From a virus: a DNA stretch of 27,788 nucleotides. Positions within the stretch are counted from its first letter, which is position 1, and every line of letters starts with the position of its first letter. The DNA is taken from IMG/VR virus record IMGVR_UViG_3300031705_000036, positions 1 through 27,788 of that record; one strand, written 5' to 3'. The notes beneath the pieces are model-generated. The model did no database searches. It was not told the DNA's origin and saw nothing but the letters and a program-made list of their open reading frames with translations. The position numbers were made by a program, and so were the translations under genes. Positions 8,444 to 17,498 of the stretch are shown piece by piece.

Positions 8444-11400
8444 TTAGACTATTGCAGGTACTGTGGTTATATTAGCTGAAGTACCTAATACTTTTTTACC
8501 AGTATAATCAAACTGAGCAGCCCATTGTCTATCTATATTATTAGTGTTTTGTGCAGTACCCGTTACTGCTGTTGCAGCATTTTGTGTTCCTTGATCTGCG
8601 TTTATAGTATTAGGAGAAACGGATTTATACCCATACCAAGCACTATTTGTAGCAATATTGTTGTTATTGTTCCATTTAGTTTGCAATGCTTCATCCATAT
8701 AAAATTGACTAACATACTTCATATCCCATTCTCTTGCATAAACTTTATTTTGTGCATTCGCAGAAAGAGCTCCAGCAGACCCATTGTAGCCTAGATTTGT
8801 AACCAAATATTGATAAGAGCTAGGTACTTCTTGATTAGAATTAACATAATTTTTTGGATAATAAAAGTCTCCCCACTCTATTTTAGCACTTACAACACCT
8901 GATGCACCACCAGCTCCACCTGATGCACCACTAGACCATTTAGGGTTAGGCCATTGAGTATAACCTAAAATTATATACTCGTCATACTCATTTGGGGACA
9001 CGGCACCATATGGATACCTTGCTATTAGCCTATAGTCTCCAAATTTATCATAGAAAGTTCCATATGCTTGGCTTTCTCCTATTGCAAAGTTTTTAACAGC
9101 TTTAGTAGTTAAACTATTATTATTTTGTTCTGATGGCATTCTTACAAGACCTTCTAAAGTTGTAGCTTTTGTTGGATCAGGTGTTCCTGAAGTTTTTATA
9201 TAAGTTTGAAAACTATTAAAGTTTTCTGATTCATCACTTCGTCTTATAAAACCGGCACCTTTAGCGTTACCAGTAGGTATGTTACTGCTATAATCACTAA
9301 AAAAATTTCTAGCAGTTCCACCAGAAGTACAAGCCTTACCCTCAATATCTGTTGCAGTAACCCAATTGTTAGGATAGCCGGCACCAGTTCTATTTCTGTA
9401 TTGTAATTCTATAGGATAACCAAAGAAAGTAGACTGGCTGATGGCGGACGTTGAGGCAACGCCAGCTTGTCTTAATTCAATTTCAATTCTTATAAATCCA
9501 GTACCGCTTGTAATACCTCCATTAGCTTGGTCTTTAACAGAACATAAGCTATTGCCCAATGTATTATATGCTGTATTACTAAATATTCCTGGATTACTTG
9601 TATATCCGGGTAATTGAGCATTTTCTAATTCTTTTCGTTCTACGTAGTTATTTGAAGCATCTGGTAATGTTGGTGATAATACAAGACCTGATAATCCCAC
9701 AGGAGCTGTATTAAAAGACAAGGGTGTACTAGTAACAGAATTTGTTTCATCACTAGTCCAATAAAGATTTAGTGATCCTGTGTTATCTACACCACTACCA
9801 TTGCTACGACTACCTTGTCCAAAGCCGCAATTAACTGGTTTTTCACCAAATATAGGGGCTAAGTTGCAAATTGCTGTTAAGCCATAAGCATCGGTAAGCC
9901 TAACAGATAAATTAAAAACACCAGAGGTTTCTGTATTTACTGTTATTATACCAGATGTTTCTCCAATTTCAAAATTAGGACTTGAACCTGCTACAATTTC
10001 CCATTTTAAATTTGCTGTATTATTAGCAGCCCCTGTAGGCATCCCATTACTACCGAGTATTGTTTTTACAACATCACCAGGTGCCGCTTCTGTTAAAACT
10101 AACGGTGCACAATTTGTTATAACAGGAGCAACATTTGTTAAAGAACCTTGAGTGTTAATTGAGTTTGCGTTAGGATAGTTAGGAGTATTAAAATTAAATA
10201 AATATTCCATTTGTCCAGCATCAACTTGGTCTCTAGGACCATAATAAAAATACTCTGTTGTTTTTAAAGCGTAAGAATCATAACTTAAAGAATTTCCAGT
10301 TAAACTAGAATCTGGAAATGGACCTGTTAATATTGAATCTTTTGGGATATATTCTAAAGTAAATTTATTTGTAATATCAATACCCCCTTTAGTAATAACA
10401 CTTAATAAAAAAAGCTCTTGAGATCCTGAAGTTATAACAGGAGGAACTAAAAGTGTACCAGTAATTTCTAATCCAAAAGGATTTGTTACATAAGTTCCTA
10501 TATTATCGCTTTCTTTACCTACATAAGAAAACTCATAAAGCCCGTCTATCTGGGTTATTCCTGTATCTATTGCTAAGTTTAAATCTGATATTAAACCAGT
10601 TGTAGAAGTTTCCCAAAATATATTTATACGAGATTCAGTAGGATTTGTTTCATATACACCTAGAAAAAAATTATAAGGAGATGTTGCTGAAGAAGCACTA
10701 CCTATTGCATTATTAGGGGTTTGAGTTATTCTTCCTAAATAAGGATTTGATATTGTTTGATAAATATCAGTATAATCAATTAAAGTAGCAGCATCATTAC
10801 CTAAAACAAAATCTTGTTCTCCAATAGTATTAACTGTGTTAGATTGTGTTCCTGGATAAAATTGTTCATTAAAGTCTGTTGTAGCACCATTACCGTTTGG
10901 GGTAACTCTTCCATAAAGTTGTATACTACTTCTATATTGTTTTTGTTCTGGTCCTACTTCAGATAAATCCCTAGGTACTTTATTTATATTATCGTTTATT
11001 AAAGTAATAAAAGCGGTTGTATTAACAGGATCAGGTATTGTTCCAGCAGTACCATTAGGATATCCATTTAAAATTCCAGGTAAATATACATTATAATATT
11101 CTTGTTCAAATTGTTTAACAACAATTTTATAAGAATACCAACCTAATGGATTATAACCACCAGTACCATCTTTTTCAGGACCTTCATTTGTGTTCCCATT
11201 GTATAATCCAGGATAACCTGGTAAATCATTTAAATTAACAGTTCCCGGGATTGATTTGTTAAATTGTACTTTTAAAGCATCTCCCGGCCATGTACTAATT
11301 TTTTCAGTTTCTGAATTTACATCTGAAGAAGATTTATAAGGATGAAAATAAGTTGCACCAGCAAAAGATCCATCAATACCTAAAACATCCCCTTTATTAA

Positions 11401-13042
11401 CAGAAGATAATATAACAGTTGAAGATCTGCCAAATTTATCAGACAACACAACTCCTACTTGGTAATTTCTATTTTGCTTTAGGGTATGCATTGGATATTC
11501 AATAATGCTAGTAGAATTAGTAGTTGGGTTTGTAGCATTTAAACTAAAAGGTGCGGTTTTTCTGAAAGCACCCACATTATAATCTAATTGATTTGGAGGA
11601 GTATGCTTGTCTTGAAAATTACCATATATAACTCTGTTACCAGATATTTCCTGAGAAAAAGCTTTAACAGGCACTTTATCATATACTCTTATAAGTTGAG
11701 ATTCTGGCAAAGTTCTAAATGGCTTTCTTGACTCATATTTATAATCTATAAAATTAGCGTTTAATGGTAAATTAGATTTTAGAATTGTATCTAATACAGT
11801 TACTGCTAATCCATCTGATTCTTTGTAAAGTATATCAATTTCTTGTATTTTATAATCATCAACAATATTTGTAGACGGCAAAGGAATATTTAAAATAACT
11901 TTATTAACTTTATTTTGCATAAAATCAACTATGGTACTTCTAAAGGTATCGTTTTCATTTCCTTCTAAAAAATAACCATCTTGCTCGGGTATAAAAGCTG
12001 CTTGAGTAAATGGCCCATATGGAGAATATTCTCCATCATCAAATTTATATCTATAACTAAATCTAACAAATTTATTTTTTAAATAATCTGGATCGCCAGG
12101 ATAGCTAGCATCATAATTTGGATTTAAATTAAATGTTACTACTTCATTATTTACCCAAGTTGAGCTTGAAGACAAAGTAACTGCTGTAACCGCAGGATTA
12201 CCCGCAGATGCTGCTACACTAACAACAGTAATAGATCCTACTATGTTAGTACTAGATACAGCCGCCCCCGGTGTTATTTGTCCCTCAATACTGCTAGTTA
12301 ATATATTTATTATTGCACTTGTTCCACTACCATTAGCATTTCCTAATCCTCCGTTTGGTAAATATTTACTAACTACATCTAGCATTGATGTAGAATACAC
12401 AGGAGGAGTTTCTCCATTAGATCGATATAGATTAATGCATTGATATGGATATAATTTAGCTACAGATATTTGTTCTTCTGTAGTGTAATAATTAGATTGA
12501 AGAATCTTTATGCCATTAACTAAAACTTCTGATGCAGTAAAAGTTGCTTTAGCTATATTTAATTTTCTAGGTTGATTTCTATTATCCGTCCAAAATAATA
12601 AATTTTCTAATACATTAATTCCAATAATAGGATTTGTTTTAGAAAAGTTTAACCAGTTACTTTGATTTGTCGCAGTAGTGCCTATTAGCTGAACAATATC
12701 TTCTGTAGAAACATTATAAGAAAAAATATAATGATTTTTAATGGAATTATAAGTTTGAGAAATATTACTTGGATCTGTATAATCTGTTAAAAAAACATAT
12801 ATTATATTATTACTTACATCTGTATATTGCCCAATAACATCTACATTAGGATTGTTAGTTAAGTTTCTAAAATCAGCTATTAATTGATTTCCTCTAACAT
12901 TTTCTAAAGCACCTACATCTGGCCCCTCTGATTTACTAACTTGTATATTAATTCCTTCTCTATATTCTCCAGATGGTAATAATCTACCATCCAAATCTTG
13001 ATTCATTTTGGATTTAATAAAAGCATTTTTAACTTCAGCCAT
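8444..13042 (-). CDS. Tail nozzle/muzzle (stabilisation) protein with cadherin-like insert (1532 aa)
   Basis: This is the largest complete gene in the window. Residues 6-52 (KSKMNQDLDGRLLPSGEYRE, then INIQVSKSEGPDVGALENV) form the hallmark N-terminus of tail stabilisation/nozzle proteins in Bacteroidota podoviruses, including crAss-like phages. The next ~500 residues are beta-rich with propeller-like repeats. Around 970-1065 lies an Ig/cadherin-like module, with NLKWEIV, FEIGETSGIITV and LSVRLTDAYG in cadherin-like order. The C-terminal third is Gly/Asn/Ser/Tyr-rich and probably beta-structured. It follows the two ring proteins (5 nt) and precedes the 500-aa propeller-like protein. Inferred role: distal end of the short tail, contacting or supporting receptor-binding proteins. 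Start ATG is preceded by TAAATTAA and no Shine-Dalgarno. Confidence 0.78.
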   Translation of the reverse strand: MAEVKNAFIKSKMNQDLDGRLLPSGEYREGINIQVSKSEGPDVGALENVRGNQLIADFRNLTNNPNVDVIGQYTDVSNNIIYVFLTDYTDPSNISQTYNSIKNHYIFSYNVSTEDIVQLIGTTATNQSNWLNFSKTNPIIGINVLENLLFWTDNRNQPRKLNIAKATFTASEVLVNGIKILQSNYYTTEEQISVAKLYPYQCINLYRSNGETPPVYSTSMLDVVSKYLPNGGLGNANGSGTSAIINILTSSIEGQITPGAAVSSTNIVGSITVVSVAASAGNPAVTAVTLSSSSTWVNNEVVTFNLNPNYDASYPGDPDYLKNKFVRFSYRYKFDDGEYSPYGPFTQAAFIPEQDGYFLEGNENDTFRSTIVDFMQNKVNKVILNIPLPSTNIVDDYKIQEIDILYKESDGLAVTVLDTILKSNLPLNANFIDYKYESRKPFRTLPESQLIRVYDKVPVKAFSQEISGNRVIYGNFQDKHTPPNQLDYNVGAFRKTAPFSLNATNPTTNSTSIIEYPMHTLKQNRNYQVGVVLSDKFGRSSTVILSSVNKGDVLGIDGSFAGATYFHPYKSSSDVNSETEKISTWPGDALKVQFNKSIPGTVNLNDLPGYPGLYNGNTNEGPEKDGTGGYNPLGWYSYKIVVKQFEQEYYNVYLPGILNGYPNGTAGTIPDPVNTTAFITLINDNINKVPRDLSEVGPEQKQYRSSIQLYGRVTPNGNGATTDFNEQFYPGTQSNTVNTIGEQDFVLGNDAATLIDYTDIYQTISNPYLGRITQTPNNAIGSASSATSPYNFFLGVYETNPTESRINIFWETSTTGLISDLNLAIDTGITQIDGLYEFSYVGKESDNIGTYVTNPFGLEITGTLLVPPVITSGSQELFLLSVITKGGIDITNKFTLEYIPKDSILTGPFPDSSLTGNSLSYDSYALKTTEYFYYGPRDQVDAGQMEYLFNFNTPNYPNANSINTQGSLTNVAPVITNCAPLVLTEAAPGDVVKTILGSNGMPTGAANNTANLKWEIVAGSSPNFEIGETSGIITVNTETSGVFNLSVRLTDAYGLTAICNLAPIFGEKPVNCGFGQGSRSNGSGVDNTGSLNLYWTSDETNSVTSTPLSFNTAPVGLSGLVLSPTLPDASNNYVERKELENAQLPGYTSNPGIFSNTAYNTLGNSLCSVKDQANGGITSGTGFIRIEIELRQAGVASTSAISQSTFFGYPIELQYRNRTGAGYPNNWVTATDIEGKACTSGGTARNFFSDYSSNIPTGNAKGAGFIRRSDESENFNSFQTYIKTSGTPDPTKATTLEGLVRMPSEQNNNSLTTKAVKNFAIGESQAYGTFYDKFGDYRLIARYPYGAVSPNEYDEYIILGYTQWPNPKWSSGASGGAGGASGVVSAKIEWGDFYYPKNYVNSNQEVPSSYQYLVTNLGYNGSAGALSANAQNKVYAREWDMKYVSQFYMDEALQTKWNNNNNIATNSAWYGYKSVSPNTINADQGTQNAATAVTGTAQNTNNIDRQWAAQFDYTGKKVLGTSANITTVPAIV

Positions 13043-13047
13043 TTAAT

Positions 13048-14271
13048 TTATGATTTAATCCATTTAGATTTATTTCTCATTACTTGCACTATTTCATCTA
13101 ATTTAATATTAGACAATCTAATTTTAGCATTTCTTAGTTTTGCACTTTTTTCTCTTTTATATCTATTAACTAAATATTCAGGGGTATTTGCTTTAGTAGC
13201 CAATACAGCATGATTTATATATGAATATATTGCATCTTCGGCCATTTTAGGAACTTTCATATCCTGATCATATGCTAGACCATCAGATATATATTCTAAA
13301 ATAATAAGTTTATTTCTTAAATTACTAGAAAAAGACATTTTACCTTCTCTATTGTTTATAGTAAACCATCCGTTTGTTTGAGATGTTTCTGGATCTAATC
13401 CATAACGTTGACCTAAAAAAGATTCTATAAAACCACCTTCTCCATTAGGTACTAATCCGCTGTTTATAGCATTATTATTAACATTACCTACTATTAAATT
13501 ATCATTAGCATTAGCCCATCTTGATTCAGTTATTGAAGTAGAGTCTAAATCTTCATCAAAATTATCTTGTATAGGTATACCTTGCCAATCTTGTGGTAAT
13601 AAGCTTTCTGGATTGGATGTTAAAGTTGTAGGATATATAATATGTTTAACACCTAGATTATCAATCCAAGACATTTGAACATAATTTACATAATCTTGAG
13701 GTATTGGAATAGATAAATTAGGAGGTATAGTTGCTTCTTGTGATTTTATACTTCTTAATGTATCATAGCTAAATTCTTGTAAGGAACGCTTAGCGTGAAA
13801 TATTACATCAGTTCTTTTTACACTTGATATTATTTTACCAGCTCCAACATAACCAACCATAAAATTTGTAATTAACTCTGGTATAGTTATATATTGGTAA
13901 CCTCCATAATTGTTTTCTACAACGTTTCCAAATGTATCGTTATTTCCATAATTGCCACCGGTTAATACTTTTAATTGAATTACTATTACAGTAAATTGGG
14001 GCGGGACTGCGGTTATAGTTATAACATTATTAACAACAGTATAAGCTTGAATATATTCTGTATAAGAACCCGCTAAACCTGTTGGACTAGTAAACAATTT
14101 AAAATTATTTAATCCATAATTAAACACGTTAGGGTCAAAACTTCCAAAAACTAAATTTGTATTAAAGTTAGCTGTAAAAACATTGTTTGTTCCATCTGCA
14201 ACAAAACTTTGTGCGCCTTCGTAATATTGTCTATTGGTTTCTTGTATTAAACCACCATCAGGTTTGGCCAT
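13048..14271 (-). CDS. Neck/ring connector protein, larger (407 aa)
   Basis: The N-terminal half (about 18-125) is a beta domain with many Asn, Phe and Val residues. Residues 130-210 change to helix then strand (ITNFMVGYVGAGK, DVIFHAKRSLQEFSYD, IPIPQDYVNYVQMSWI), the pattern of head-to-tail connector or tail-tubular-A-like proteins. The C-terminal ~80 residues are helical and Lys/Arg-rich (KVPKMAEDAIYSYI, then RYKREKSAKLRNAK). Position between the 253-aa ring protein (6 nt) and the nozzle protein (5 nt) agrees with a ring protein bridging portal and tail. Assignment rests on family resemblance and order; which ring it forms cannot be told from sequence. Confidence 0.7.
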   Translation of the reverse strand: MAKPDGGLIQETNRQYYEGAQSFVADGTNNVFTANFNTNLVFGSFDPNVFNYGLNNFKLFTSPTGLAGSYTEYIQAYTVVNNVITITAVPPQFTVIVIQLKVLTGGNYGNNDTFGNVVENNYGGYQYITIPELITNFMVGYVGAGKIISSVKRTDVIFHAKRSLQEFSYDTLRSIKSQEATIPPNLSIPIPQDYVNYVQMSWIDNLGVKHIIYPTTLTSNPESLLPQDWQGIPIQDNFDEDLDSTSITESRWANANDNLIVGNVNNNAINSGLVPNGEGGFIESFLGQRYGLDPETSQTNGWFTINNREGKMSFSSNLRNKLIILEYISDGLAYDQDMKVPKMAEDAIYSYINHAVLATKANTPEYLVNRYKREKSAKLRNAKIRLSNIKLDEIVQVMRNKSKWIKS

Positions 14272-14277
14272 AATTTA

Positions 14278-15039
14278 TTAGCTTTTTTTATTCATTTCAT
14301 CCATTTGCACTTGTTGCGCGGCGGCTTGTATTATTTGGGGATCTCTTATTATTATTCCAGCATATTGTAATATTCTTAATATAATCTCAGTTTGTTCTGA
14401 TTCATGAAGTTCAAAATTTCTTGAACCTGTAGCTGGTACTGCTGCGGGATTATAAGCGCTGTTGTCATATTGATATTGCCCTAAGGTACCCACTGTAAAT
14501 CCCCACACAGGATTTAAAGGTTTTTTAATATAATCAACTTGTATATTGCTAATTATAATTGTTGGTCTAACATAAAGTAAATTATTTTCATACAAATATG
14601 TTGGAAAAGTTGTTGTGGCTTTAGTTAATTTTGATTTTTCTGAAGTATAAAAATCATTTCTTTGAAGTCTTTGAACAAGAACTTCATTATTGTGCGTTAC
14701 TTCTCCTAGTCTGTAAAAATCAACAGCAATTCCATAAGAATCTATTGTTGGTAAAGCAAAAGGTTTATCAGTGGTAGTTGCCAAAGGCTTATACTCAGCA
14801 TTACCAAATGTTTTAAATATAGCTATTTTTTCATCTATATTTTCTACTCTATCAGAATAATTAAAATCTGTTTGTGGCACACGTATTTGTTGATTTAAAT
14901 CTTCAAAGTATTTTTCAAATACTTCAAGTTGAACTTGAGTACCCACTGAATTAAATTCATCAGGGGTCATATAGCCTCTTTGTTCTTTATTTAATATCAA
15001 CAAAACTGTTTGATATACAGTATTTACATTTATTGCCAT
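14278..15039 (-). CDS. Neck/ring connector protein, smaller (253 aa)
   Basis: The N-terminal segment (VNTVYQTVLLILNKEQRGYM, then TPDEFNSVGTQVQLEVFEKY at about 24-43) is helical and typical of a conserved structural protein in crAss-like and related marine Bacteroidota phages. Beta-rich middle (about 60-180) and helical C-terminus ending in a Gln/Ala-rich helix (IIQAAAQQVQ). It is the first gene after a hairpin that separates it from the post-capsid gene and sits 6 nt before the larger ring protein. Likely a ring attached under the portal. No enzymatic motifs. Start at 15039 follows an A/T leader without Shine-Dalgarno. Confidence 0.68.
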   Translation of the reverse strand: MAINVNTVYQTVLLILNKEQRGYMTPDEFNSVGTQVQLEVFEKYFEDLNQQIRVPQTDFNYSDRVENIDEKIAIFKTFGNAEYKPLATTTDKPFALPTIDSYGIAVDFYRLGEVTHNNEVLVQRLQRNDFYTSEKSKLTKATTTFPTYLYENNLLYVRPTIIISNIQVDYIKKPLNPVWGFTVGTLGQYQYDNSAYNPAAVPATGSRNFELHESEQTEIILRILQYAGIIIRDPQIIQAAAQQVQMDEMNKKS

Positions 15040-15063
15040 TGTTTATTTTTTGTTATATAATAA

Positions 15064-15087
15064 TAGAGCCGCCAAAAGACGGCTCTA
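15064..15087 (-). terminator. Hairpin (8-bp perfect stem), weak terminator candidate
   Basis: TAGAGCCG (15064-15071) and CGGCTCTA (15080-15087) are perfect inverted repeats around an 8-nt loop, in the 68-nt gap between the 277-aa and 253-aa genes. On the transcribed strand it is followed by TTATTATATAA, an interrupted U-rich tail. It may be an attenuating terminator or an RNA-processing/stability element that sets neck-gene expression below capsid expression. Confidence 0.6.
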
Positions 15088-15107
15088 CATATTATAAATA
15101 TTACACG

Positions 15108-15941
15108 TTATGAAAGTTTTTTCTCTATAGATTTATAAATTTCTACACCTTCATCTGTTTTAAAGAATGCTGCCATAGCTGAATATGGATTTTCATCAAA
15201 AGGAACGTTAATTAATTTTCTATTATTAGAAGCCCAATTAAATGTTCTTTGATCCTGAGATAAAGATATAATACCCGCTTCAGTAGCATTTATAGCAAGA
15301 TTTCTAAGTTGTACATTATCGTCATTAGCAAGATCTATGAACAGCTCTGCGTTACGCTGGGCAAATAGTATAAGATCTCTTCTAATCTCCTTAGAACTCA
15401 TCTCAGATACCTTAGATCCAATCTCAACTCTTAATACAGCTTCTGCTATATCAATATCCATTTCTCTAGCCATGTTTAAAGCTTCAATAGTTATTACTAA
15501 ATCGTCTAATTCATCATGCGCTATTTCAACTGGATCAAATTCTTTATATTTTACATTTTTAGTAGGATGGTATAAAGAAAGCATTTTTTGTAAGTTTTGA
15601 TTTTGCTTACCAACACTTAGTGTACCATTGTGAAAAATAATATGACCTAATGTAGCTTCTCCTTTTTGATCTTGTACAAATACGGAGTTTTGATTAGTTG
15701 CATATCTTAATTCTTTTTGTTCGCCTGATTCTTCATCAAACCAAAGCAAAGGATACTTAGCGCTATGCCTCGCTGGTATTGTATATGTTATTGGAGAATG
15801 ATGTCCAAGCAAAGTATACGTTCTATCTTTAATTTCCCAACTAGGCTTTTTAGGCTGTTGAGTAGTTTTAGTAATTGGTTTTTCAATTGTTTGAGTTGCA
15901 ACCTCAACATCTTTTACTGCTGTGTTAGCTTTTTTAGCCAT
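15108..15941 (-). CDS. Conserved post-capsid protein of unknown function (277 aa)
   Basis: Residues 1-33 form a flexible Lys/Thr/Gln/Pro tail; then a beta-rich domain (about 34-135, WEIKDRTYTLLG, ITYTIPARHSAKYPLLWFDEE); then a helical domain (about 140-277) with regularly spaced hydrophobics (DELDDLVITIEALNMARE, SSKEIRRDLILFAQR). I know this family as a neighbour downstream of major capsid genes in marine phages but cannot name a function. It is flanked by hairpins on both sides (15964-16008 and 15064-15087), so it may be an independently controlled transcript. Its leader shares 19 identical bases with the leader of the scaffold-like gene. Head completion or a capsid-associated role is a guess. 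Confidence 0.75.
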   Translation of the reverse strand: MAKKANTAVKDVEVATQTIEKPITKTTQQPKKPSWEIKDRTYTLLGHHSPITYTIPARHSAKYPLLWFDEESGEQKELRYATNQNSVFVQDQKGEATLGHIIFHNGTLSVGKQNQNLQKMLSLYHPTKNVKYKEFDPVEIAHDELDDLVITIEALNMAREMDIDIAEAVLRVEIGSKVSEMSSKEIRRDLILFAQRNAELFIDLANDDNVQLRNLAINATEAGIISLSQDQRTFNWASNNRKLINVPFDENPYSAMAAFFKTDEGVEIYKSIEKKLS

Positions 15942-15957
15942 GATATAATAAAATTAA
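15939..15957 (-). repeat. 19-bp leader/start repeat, copy 1 (post-capsid gene)
   Basis: The + strand reads catgatataataaaattaa, exactly as at 18729-18747. Both copies contain the start codon (first three bases on this strand) and the 16 bases upstream of it. No Shine-Dalgarno is present. It could be a shared promoter or translation-initiation element, or the trace of a leader duplication. Confidence 0.7.
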
Positions 15958-15963
15958 ATAATT

Positions 15964-16008
15964 AAAAAAATAAAGCAAGGCGCCAAATATATGACGCCTT
16001 ATCTTTAT
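15964..16008 (-). terminator. Strong intrinsic terminator after the major capsid gene
   Basis: On the minus strand an outer stem ATAAAG/CTTTAT and an inner stem AAGGCG/CGCCTT close on a 12-nt loop, with small internal asymmetry, and run straight into seven Ts (15970-15964). It begins 8 nt after the capsid stop codon. This is the clearest terminator in the window and would end or attenuate the capsid transcript. Confidence 0.8.
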
Positions 16009-16015
16009 CAAAATA

Positions 16016-17485
16016 CTATGATGCAGTAAACAATACAAAATTGTTAGCACCTTGTACACATAAACATCTTTCAGATAAGAAGTGAACTACCATAGAGTCA
16101 ATTCCTGTAGTGTAAGCACCACCGGCAGAACCTGTAATCCAAGATTTCATTCTTCTATCTTCTGTTTCAGAAGCTCTATAACGTACGTGTAGGAATGGTC
16201 TACGAATGTTAGATCCTAAAATTTGATCGTAAACTGTAGATGTACCTGCAGGAATAAGAACTCCATCAATACCTGAAACCTGTACTCCACCTCTTGTAGA
16301 AGCATCGTTAAGATATTTCCAGTCAGTTTTGTAAAAGTCGTAAGAACCTCTTCTAAATCCTGAGAATCCAAGATTCAAAGCCATTTCTTCAGAGTTTTCA
16401 AACAATCCAAAAGCAGTACCTCCTTGTACTCCTGATGAAATAGCACCTAGCATATCATCAAAATCCAAAGAAGTTTTTCTGTTTAAGAAAAGCATGTTCT
16501 CTTCAATAGCCCCTTGAGTATCAAGATTCTTAAGAATACTGTCAAATTCTCCAAGACCAGCAGTAGCACTAAAGTTGTTTAGTACATTACCTCTAGTATT
16601 GATAGCAGCAAAAAGACCTTCAGTTCCACCAAAAGTAGGAGCAAGACCAGCGACTGCAGAACCTACGGCAGCAAGTTCACCTTCAACCATTGCCATTTCA
16701 AGATAGTCTTCAAAACGTAAACGAGTTTCAGATTCAGCTTTTAGATACCATAGGTAACCTGAAGTTCCATCTTCTGTAGCTACTTCAATCCATCCAATTT
16801 GAGCCATGTCAGATCCGTTAATTTCGTATCTGTCCTTAATAATAATAGGAGAGTTGTTAAATTGAGTGAAAGAAGGAGTAATGCTTGTAATGGTATTATC
16901 ATTTGTTCCTTTTCTGTATTCAGAACCGTAAACAAAGATTTTAAGACCAGCAAGAGCAGCTCCAGCTGCACCTAAAGTAGTTGCTACACTAGCACCAATA
17001 TAAGGAGCAACAGTAATTGTACCAAGAGCAGAACCAGCAGCATTAGAACCTGCACTAGCTGTAACTAAAGCTTTTACTTCTAGTCCATTAGTTGGATTCA
17101 TAATAACGATAGTATCTTGCACTGAAATTACGTTGTCTACAAATGTAGGACCTGCAACGGCCACAAGTGGAAAAGTTAAAGTGTTGTCACCACCAGCAGC
17201 GGTTTTAGTAACTCCATTGTAAGCAACATGTAATCTATTCTGTTCTGACCAAATAACTTGATCTGAAGTCATAGGCATTTCTGCTCCAACCATACGAAGG
17301 AATCCAGAAAGTGTTCTATTCCCATAACGCTCTACTTCTTGCTCATATATCTCAGGAAGATACTGTTGCGCAAAAGAGGAGAAGTTAGCTCCAGCAGCGT
17401 TTGTGAATTGTAAATAATTTGTTGAAAGAGCCTGTTGTTGTTGACTCGGTGTAATTGCCCCAAAGCTTGGGATGACATTTGCCAT
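16016..17485 (-). CDS. Major capsid protein, crAss-like HK97-fold family (489 aa)
   Basis: Size (489 aa) matches the capsid proteins of crAss-like phages. The gene follows terminase, portal and a scaffold-like gene in the standard packaging order. Seen: N-terminal Gln/Ala-rich arm (1-40); helix YLPEIYEQEVERYGNRTL (about 43-60); beta-rich E-loop-like region with many Thr/Val/Ala (about 75-190); long spine-like helices around 255-275; and a conserved-looking end SERCLCVQGANNFVLF (471-486) that I associate with this family. G+C is slightly higher and codon use more regular than its neighbours, consistent with strong expression. A terminator follows. Family-level identification is from memory of conserved segments; no structure prediction was possible. 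Confidence 0.85.
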   Translation of the reverse strand: MANVIPSFGAITPSQQQQALSTNYLQFTNAAGANFSSFAQQYLPEIYEQEVERYGNRTLSGFLRMVGAEMPMTSDQVIWSEQNRLHVAYNGVTKTAAGGDNTLTFPLVAVAGPTFVDNVISVQDTIVIMNPTNGLEVKALVTASAGSNAAGSALGTITVAPYIGASVATTLGAAGAALAGLKIFVYGSEYRKGTNDNTITSITPSFTQFNNSPIIIKDRYEINGSDMAQIGWIEVATEDGTSGYLWYLKAESETRLRFEDYLEMAMVEGELAAVGSAVAGLAPTFGGTEGLFAAINTRGNVLNNFSATAGLGEFDSILKNLDTQGAIEENMLFLNRKTSLDFDDMLGAISSGVQGGTAFGLFENSEEMALNLGFSGFRRGSYDFYKTDWKYLNDASTRGGVQVSGIDGVLIPAGTSTVYDQILGSNIRRPFLHVRYRASETEDRRMKSWITGSAGGAYTTGIDSMVVHFLSERCLCVQGANNFVLFTAS

Positions 17486-17498
17486 AATTAATTAATTT

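Noticed and set aside
17486-17498. Capsid gene promoter in the short gap upstream
   Set aside because: The 13-nt gap is only A/T leader; no convincing Bacteroidota-type TAnnTTTG with upstream TTG could be placed, so no promoter is called.
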